DNA of 64,000 bases from Algoriphagus sediminis. GTDB taxonomy: Bacteria > Bacteroidota > Bacteroidia > Cytophagales > Cyclobacteriaceae. The notes under the pieces were generated by a model. It saw nothing but the letters and a program-made list of their open reading frames with translations, did not search any database and was not told where the DNA came from. The position numbers and the translations under genes are program-made. Of this stretch, positions 37,474 through 43,178 are shown piece after piece. Location of the stretch: the NCBI RefSeq assembly GCF_030403435.1, contig NZ_JAUEPH010000007.1, positions 124,001 through 188,000 on the forward strand, read 5' to 3'. Every line of letters starts with the position of its first letter. Within the stretch, counting starts at the first letter, position 1.

Positions 37474-38016
37474 ATGTACGGACTAGTCAATAAAGCCATT
37501 CAGGATCTCATTACAACCAATTTTGGCGAGGAGAAGTGGAAGGTGATCAGGGAAAAAAGCCAAATCGATATAGACTATTTTATCAGCACGGAGCCTTATG
37601 ATGACTCGGTCACTTATCAGTTGGCTACGGCAGCTTCAGAGGAATTGGGTGTAAGTGTAGATGAGGTCTTGTTTTTGTTCGGAGAATGGTGGGTATTGGA
37701 GACGAGTTTGAAAAAATATGGAGGCTTAATGAAGGCTGGCGGAAGTTCTGTAAAAGAATTTTTGACTAATCTTCCTGTATTTCATGATCGGATCAAGATG
37801 ATCTATCCTAACCTTACGCCACCTGAGTTTAAAATTGACGAAGAAGCTGAAAATAGCTTGGTTGTACACTACTTTTCCACAAGGGAGGGCTTAGGTGGAT
37901 TCATGAAGGGTTTGCTCTCGGGAATCGGTAAAATGTATAATACACCTGTGCAAATAGACCATATCTTTGGAAAGAGCTCTGGCCAAGAGCATGAAGCATT
38001 CAAAGTAAGTTGGTGA
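37474..38016 (+). CDS. H-NOX haem nitric-oxide/oxygen-binding sensor
   Basis: 180 residues from ATG 37474 (MYGLVNKAIQDLI, the standard H-NOX start; an in-frame upstream start adds a non-conserved tail). Proximal haem ligand H104 in LPVFHDRI; the haem-propionate motif Y-x-S-x-R at 133-137 (YFSTR). Bacterial H-NOX proteins bind NO and gate a partner histidine kinase; in several marine bacteria this controls biofilm. Its stop overlaps the start of the kinase gene (GTGA at 38013-38016), confirming the pair. Soluble, cytoplasmic. Confidence 0.95.
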   Translation: MYGLVNKAIQDLITTNFGEEKWKVIREKSQIDIDYFISTEPYDDSVTYQLATAASEELGVSVDEVLFLFGEWWVLETSLKKYGGLMKAGGSSVKEFLTNLPVFHDRIKMIYPNLTPPEFKIDEEAENSLVVHYFSTREGLGGFMKGLLSGIGKMYNTPVQIDHIFGKSSGQEHEAFKVSW

Positions 38017-41000
38017 AAAATCAATTAAAACATATTTCTATAAGTAGCGACCAAATGAACAGGACTTTTCCTTTTCATTTTGGTTTTGATGAAAAAGGAC
38101 AGATTCTCTTTTTAGGTCCCAGTTTAGAAAAAATGTTTGGGGATCTAAGGGGGCAATTTTTCACAGACCTCTTTGAGTTTGAGAGGCCTAAACTTCAGGC
38201 TTTTGATGTATCCACATTGGCGAAGTCTAGAGAACAGACATTTCTTTTCCGGTCAAAATTCAGGAACAAGGTATTATTTAGGGGGCAATTTGATTATTTC
38301 AAGGATGCGGGATTTTTGATATTCCTGGGGACACCTTGGTTTTCCAGTATCGAGGAGGTCTCTAAAAATGGCCTTTCTATTTCAGATTTCGCACCCCTGG
38401 ACCCTTTAATAGATTTACTTCACTTGATCAAGAATCAGGAGCTGGTAACAGATGATCTCAAAGAATTGGTTCAGACTATTAATACTCAAAAGCAAGAATT
38501 GGAAAAACTCGCTTACGTGGCGAGCGCCAATGCAGATGGGGTCCTTTATACAGATTCGGAAGGAAAGATTACTTATGTTAATGAGGGATTTCTTTACGAG
38601 ACAGGCTATTCCAAGTCTGAGGTAATCGGCAAGACTCCTATTGAGATTGGTCGTGGCCCAAAGACTGAAAACGATAGAGTAGAAGCTATGCTTCAGGCTT
38701 TCTTCAAAAAGGAACCCTTCAAGCTGGAGCTCAAAATGTATCGTAAGAATGGGAGTTTTTTTGAGGCCAGGATTAACGGGCAACCCATCCTAAATACACA
38801 AGGAAAGTTTCTTCATTTTTTCTCACAGATTGAAAATGTAACTGAAGAAAAAGCTTCTAAGAAAAGAATCCGGGACTTTGAAGATACTTTTAGGAAGGTC
38901 CTCGAGTTTTCAGGTGATAATGTTTGGGAACATGATTTCATCTCGGAGAAGACAGTTTTTTCAAACAAGAAGAATAATTTCCTTGGGTTTGAATTTGAGC
39001 AAGAAACAGACCTAGCTAAGCTTTGGTATGAATCCGTTTTGGAGGAGGATATCTCTTTATTGAAAGAGAATGATCAAAAATACCGTAATGGATTGATCTC
39101 CTCCCATCAACTGGAATATAGAATCAAGTCCCAAGATGGTAAAATAAAATGGGTAAAAGACCGGGGAATCGTAATCGAAAAGGATGAAAACGGGAAGCCG
39201 CTTAAGGTCATCGGAACGCATTCGGACATCACTGAGCAAAAGAATGCTCAAGAGGAACTTCTCAATGTCAACAAAAAATTGGGCAGTGTACTGAATGAAC
39301 TCAAGGATGTAATCTGGTCAGTGACCTACCCTGACTTAAATGGGATCTTTTTTACCCCTTCAGCAGAGGAACTCTTTGGCTTAGACATGGATACCTTTAT
39401 GAGGGACAATTCTTGGTGGGAAAAGGTGATCTATAAAGAAGATCTCCATGTATTGAGAGAGATAATCTCCGAGGTAGAGGAAAAGTCAGAGTACGAGAAG
39501 AAATACAGAATCCAAACTCCTGAGGGGCAAATTAAATGGGTCCAGAATAAAGGTAAGCTCATATTTGAAAATGGAGTTCCGGTTCGAATGAATGGAATCC
39601 TGGTCGATATCACCGATAAGAAAAAGACTGAGGAATTACTCGAGGCTCAGGAGGAGCTGAAGAATATATTGATCGAGCTTTCCTCTACTTATATCAATAT
39701 GGATCTGGATGAGGTGGATTTGCAGATTCAGAATTCTCTTCACCAGATTGGGGAGTTTGTCGGTGCAGACCGAGCTTATATTTTCAAGTATGATTTAGAT
39801 GCTAGTACCACCTCCTGCACCTACGAATGGGTACAGCAGGGTATTTCTGAGGAAATCGCTAATACCCAAGATGTGCCTTTGGAATTTATTCCCCAATGGC
39901 TGGAGGCTCATGAAAAAGGGGAGCCTTTCTCGGTAGAGGATGTAGCGCTCCTGGATCAGCAGGGGTTGAAAGAATTGAAGGATGTTCTTGAGCCACAGGG
40001 AATCCAAAGCCTCATAGCCATTCCCATGATGTATAGAAAGGAGCTTTTGGGCTTTGTGGGCTTTGATTCAGTCAATAAAAAGCATACTTATTCCAATAAG
40101 GAAATTGAATTGCTTTTCGTATTTGCCCAGATGCTGATCAACGTTCAAATGCGAAAGCAGTCTGAGACTCGGCTTTTTCACCAGGAAGAAAAATTTCGGA
40201 ATATCATCTCCAATATGAATTTAGGACTTCTAGAGGTTGATCTGAACGAGAAAGTACTTCATGCTAATCATACTTTCTGTGAAATGGCAGGTTATCCTTT
40301 GGAAAAATTAGTTGGGTACAAGGCAACTGATTTATTATTGGATGAGGAATCGAAGGAGAAACTTTTGAGTAAATCCAAAAGCAGAATTGACGGGATCTCA
40401 GATTCCTATGAAATGAAATATCAAAGGCCAGATGGGGAAATACGCTGGTGGTACATTAGCGGAGCTCCCAACTACAACGATAAGAACGAATTGATCGGTT
40501 CGATTGGAATTCATCTCGATATTACCGAACAAAAGCGATTGGAAGTCGAGCTGATCCGTCAGCGTGAAGAGGCTGAAAAGTCAAAACGGGCCAAGGAAAT
40601 ATTTTTTGCAAACATGAGCCATGAAATCCGTACTCCAATGAACGCGATCGTAGGGATGAGCGAACAAATGGCTAAGACCCAACTGGACGAAAAGCAAAAG
40701 GTTTTTCTCTCCACGATCCATAGTTCGGCCAATCATCTGACAGTGATCATCAAGGATATCCTGGACCTTTCCAAGTTGGAAGCGGGGAAAATGACCTTGG
40801 AATCTATTGGGTTTAGCTTAAGGGAGATCCTACATAAGGTTATTCAAATGATGAATTCAAGAGCTGAGGAAAAAGGATTGATTCTGGAAGTAGCGTCCTA
40901 TGATCTGAGGCTAAATCCAATCCTTATGGGTGATCCTTACCGAATCAATCAGATTTTGCTCAATTTGATATCAAATGCAGTCAAATTTACCGAAAAAGGC

Positions 41001-42077
41001 AAGGTTCAAGTTTCCTGCAAGATGCTCAAAGATTCCCCTGATTCACAGGAAGTGGCAATTCAAATATCCGATACGGGAATAGGGATGGATACTTCATTCT
41101 TTCAGGGAAATATTGAAAAGTTTTCCCAGGAAGACTCCACGATCACGCGGAAGTATGGAGGTACCGGTCTGGGTTTGAGCATTACTAAGGAGCTGGTAGA
41201 CCTGATGGATGGAAAATTCGAAATTAAGTCCAAGAAAGGGATTGGAACCCAGGTTATTGTGAAATTTACCTTAGCAAAAGGTACCGAAGCTGACTTACCA
41301 GTCGATATTCCTTTCGAAGTGAATTTGCATAAACTGAAAGGAAAGCGAGTCCTTATTGTCGATGACAACGAGTTTAACAGACTGGTTGCGACAACCGTCC
41401 TGGATCAATTTGAAATGGAGCTTACCACAGCAAACCATGGTCATGAAGCTGTCAGTATATGCAGAGAGAAGGATTTTGACCTGATTCTTATGGATATCCA
41501 AATGCCTGTGATGGACGGAGTCAAGGCCACACAAATTATCCGGGAAGAGCTGAAAAAAGGAGTCCCAATAATCGCCTTGACAGCTTTTGCGATGAAAGGA
41601 GATGAGGAGAAATACCTCAAAAAAGGAATGAATGGCTTTCTAGCTAAGCCTTTTCAGGAAAAGGATATTCTAAAAATTCTTGGTCGTGTATTTGATTTCG
41701 AGGCTAAGGATAGTGTCAAGCCTATTATCCATCGGGATGCGAAAAAGCGGCTTTACAGCTTGGATGAACTGGAGTCTATAGCCAAAGGGAATAAGGAGTT
41801 TGTAGATAAAATGATCAAACTTTTCCAAACTAATGCCCGTGATGGTATGGATCAATTGAAATTAAGTTTTGATGGCTATGATTTTACCCAAGTCAAAAAA
41901 ATTGCGCATAGGATTAAACCTTCGATCAAAATGATGCGGATTTCGGAAATCTCAGAGGAAGTAGCCGAGCTTGAAAAAGAAGTGGAGGTACAGCAGGATT
42001 CGCCTCGGATGAGATTTATCATCTCCCATATGGAAGAGGTGCTCAACAAAGTATTGGAAGACCTAAAAGAAAAATAA
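38013..42077 (+). CDS. H-NOX-associated hybrid histidine kinase (HNOBA-PAS-GAF-HisKA-REC-Hpt)
   Basis: About 1354 residues; GTG at 38013 overlapping the H-NOX stop is the chosen start, with ATG 38055 possible. Order: HNOBA-type domain (15-160; FPFHFGFDEKGQILFLGPSL, DFAPLDPLIDLL) as in proteins that dock H-NOX; PAS domains near 165-275, 290-410 and 420-545; GAF near 555-710; a fourth PAS near 720-850; HisKA with H870 in MSHEIRTPMN; HATPase (NLISNAVKFTEKG, GTGLGLSI); receiver with D1161 in LILMDIQMP; and Hpt with H1299 in IAHRIKPS. No membrane helices. NO on H-NOX would change its activity, and phosphate then flows through REC and Hpt to a separate regulator. Confidence 0.93.
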   Translation: MKNQLKHISISSDQMNRTFPFHFGFDEKGQILFLGPSLEKMFGDLRGQFFTDLFEFERPKLQAFDVSTLAKSREQTFLFRSKFRNKVLFRGQFDYFKDAGFLIFLGTPWFSSIEEVSKNGLSISDFAPLDPLIDLLHLIKNQELVTDDLKELVQTINTQKQELEKLAYVASANADGVLYTDSEGKITYVNEGFLYETGYSKSEVIGKTPIEIGRGPKTENDRVEAMLQAFFKKEPFKLELKMYRKNGSFFEARINGQPILNTQGKFLHFFSQIENVTEEKASKKRIRDFEDTFRKVLEFSGDNVWEHDFISEKTVFSNKKNNFLGFEFEQETDLAKLWYESVLEEDISLLKENDQKYRNGLISSHQLEYRIKSQDGKIKWVKDRGIVIEKDENGKPLKVIGTHSDITEQKNAQEELLNVNKKLGSVLNELKDVIWSVTYPDLNGIFFTPSAEELFGLDMDTFMRDNSWWEKVIYKEDLHVLREIISEVEEKSEYEKKYRIQTPEGQIKWVQNKGKLIFENGVPVRMNGILVDITDKKKTEELLEAQEELKNILIELSSTYINMDLDEVDLQIQNSLHQIGEFVGADRAYIFKYDLDASTTSCTYEWVQQGISEEIANTQDVPLEFIPQWLEAHEKGEPFSVEDVALLDQQGLKELKDVLEPQGIQSLIAIPMMYRKELLGFVGFDSVNKKHTYSNKEIELLFVFAQMLINVQMRKQSETRLFHQEEKFRNIISNMNLGLLEVDLNEKVLHANHTFCEMAGYPLEKLVGYKATDLLLDEESKEKLLSKSKSRIDGISDSYEMKYQRPDGEIRWWYISGAPNYNDKNELIGSIGIHLDITEQKRLEVELIRQREEAEKSKRAKEIFFANMSHEIRTPMNAIVGMSEQMAKTQLDEKQKVFLSTIHSSANHLTVIIKDILDLSKLEAGKMTLESIGFSLREILHKVIQMMNSRAEEKGLILEVASYDLRLNPILMGDPYRINQILLNLISNAVKFTEKGKVQVSCKMLKDSPDSQEVAIQISDTGIGMDTSFFQGNIEKFSQEDSTITRKYGGTGLGLSITKELVDLMDGKFEIKSKKGIGTQVIVKFTLAKGTEADLPVDIPFEVNLHKLKGKRVLIVDDNEFNRLVATTVLDQFEMELTTANHGHEAVSICREKDFDLILMDIQMPVMDGVKATQIIREELKKGVPIIALTAFAMKGDEEKYLKKGMNGFLAKPFQEKDILKILGRVFDFEAKDSVKPIIHRDAKKRLYSLDELESIAKGNKEFVDKMIKLFQTNARDGMDQLKLSFDGYDFTQVKKIAHRIKPSIKMMRISEISEEVAELEKEVEVQQDSPRMRFIISHMEEVLNKVLEDLKEK

Positions 42078-42079
42078 TC

Positions 42080-42574
42080 ATGAGACAAAAAGAGGAAGTA
42101 TTTGCCCATGCTGAAAAACTGATGGAAAAGCTGGGATTCAAAATTATAAAGGAAGACCGAAATCGACCCTGGGGAGGTTTTTTGGTAATAGATGAAAGTC
42201 AAGCACCGGCTTTTGCCAAGCAGTTTTTCCCAGAAGAGGATTTCGAAGCTCTGAAAATATCCGAAAAGCTCAGTCCCAAAATTTTGCTAGTAGCACCGGA
42301 GAAAAGACTCAGTTGGCAATATCATTTTCGCAGAGCTGAAATCTGGAGATGCATCGATGGGGAAGTGGCTGTAGCTACTAGTCTCACAGATGAAGAATCA
42401 GAAATCAAAAATCTAAAAGAAGGAGACAAGATCAAGCTCCAACAAGGCGAGCGTCATCGTCTAATCGGAAAGGAAGACTGGGGTGTAGTCGCTGAAATCT
42501 GGCAGCATACCGATGCATCCAAACCTTCGGATGAGGAGGATATCGTTCGGCTTCAGGATGATTTTGGTAGATAG
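42080..42574 (+). CDS. Cupin, type II mannose-6-phosphate isomerase-like
   Basis: 164 residues, starting 2 bases after the kinase stop. Cupin core: PEKRLSWQYHFRRAEIWRCIDGEVAV, LKEGDKIKLQQGERHRLIG, VVAEIWQH, with the metal-site His and Glu residues in place. This is the isomerase domain usually fused to ManC; here it is free-standing. It would turn fructose-6-phosphate into mannose-6-phosphate for GDP-mannose supply, matching the manC gene 8 kb away in the polysaccharide operon. The N-terminal 50 residues (EKLMEKLGFKIIKEDRNRPWGGFLVIDES) are typical of the stand-alone version. Confidence 0.78.
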   Translation: MRQKEEVFAHAEKLMEKLGFKIIKEDRNRPWGGFLVIDESQAPAFAKQFFPEEDFEALKISEKLSPKILLVAPEKRLSWQYHFRRAEIWRCIDGEVAVATSLTDEESEIKNLKEGDKIKLQQGERHRLIGKEDWGVVAEIWQHTDASKPSDEEDIVRLQDDFGR

Positions 42575-42588
42575 TAGCCAAATTTTTA

Positions 42589-42623
42589 TTCCAGAAATTG
42601 GAAAATGTTTCCAATAATCGGAA
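42589..42623. promoter_or_regulatory. Paired TTCCA-N5-TGGAA boxes upstream of the lone receiver gene
   Basis: TTCCAGAAATTGGAA at 42589-42603 (perfect) and TTCCAATAATCGGAA at 42609-42623 (one change), starts 20 bases apart as at 37.3 kb. Located 15 bases after the cupin stop and before a terminator and a candidate sigma-54 element. Confidence 0.68.
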
Positions 42624-42637
42624 TGTTTTAATTCTAA

Positions 42638-42670
42638 AAGTGCCTCAGATGAATTCTGGGGCACTTTTTT
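42638..42670 (+). terminator. Intrinsic terminator after the H-NOX/kinase/cupin operon
   Basis: AAGTGCCTCAG - ATGAATT - CTGGGGCACTT followed by T4 (T6 in all): an 11-bp stem with one T-G wobble. It ends the H-NOX operon before the next promoter. Confidence 0.88.
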
Positions 42671-42674
42671 GTTT

Positions 42675-42690
42675 TGGCACCTAAATGGAA
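42675..42690 (+). promoter_or_regulatory. Candidate sigma-54 promoter of the receiver/export genes
   Basis: TGGCAC at 42675-42680 is a perfect -24 element; the -12 position reads TGGA rather than TTGC, so only part of the consensus is met. It lies 52 bases after the second regulator box and 94 bases before the ATG at 42784, a suitable enhancer-to-promoter distance. Low confidence because of the -12 mismatch. Confidence 0.4.
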
Positions 42691-42783
42691 ATAGATGGTT
42701 TAGAGCTTAGTGATTGAAATCCGGCAAAGAAGGAAAAAGAACAGGCTCATTTGATTAAGAAGAAATAAACTAAAACCAATAAA

Positions 42784-43170
42784 ATGAAAGATTTAAAAAA
42801 CATGAGGGCCTTTATCGTAGACGACGATCCATTTTGGACTGCGATTCTTCAGCAACTTTTGGAAGGTATGGGTTTTTCCAAGATTTCAACATTTGAAAGT
42901 GGAGAGGCTTGTTTGGAAAACATTCATCTCAATCCCGCATTGATCTTTTTGGACTATCAAATGGGAAAAGCAAACGGATTGGATGTATTGCAGCAAGTGA
43001 AATCGTATTACCCTGGAATTGAGGTAGTATTCTGTACTGCACTTGAGGATTTGGAAGTAGCCATCAGCGCGATTGAATTCGGCTCTGCGGAATACCTTTT
43101 AAAGGCCAATGCTACAGAAGATACCTTGTCAGAGATCATCGAAAGTTTTCAAAAAACACAAACTATATAA
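42784..43170 (+). CDS. Stand-alone receiver-domain response regulator
   Basis: 128 residues, one receiver domain only: VDDDPFWTAILQQLLEGMG (acidic pair), IFLDYQMGKANG (phospho-Asp), VVFCTALED (Thr), EYLLKANA (Lys). It is most like the receiver of the NtrC-type protein upstream (EDDPWYGQILQ versus DDDPFWTAILQ), so they are probably paralogues. It has no output domain and could compete for phosphate from the hybrid kinase or act through protein contact. First gene of a transcript leading into the DUF4184-like frame 8 bases later. Confidence 0.9.
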   Translation: MKDLKNMRAFIVDDDPFWTAILQQLLEGMGFSKISTFESGEACLENIHLNPALIFLDYQMGKANGLDVLQQVKSYYPGIEVVFCTALEDLEVAISAIEFGSAEYLLKANATEDTLSEIIESFQKTQTI

Positions 43171-43178
43171 TCTACACC

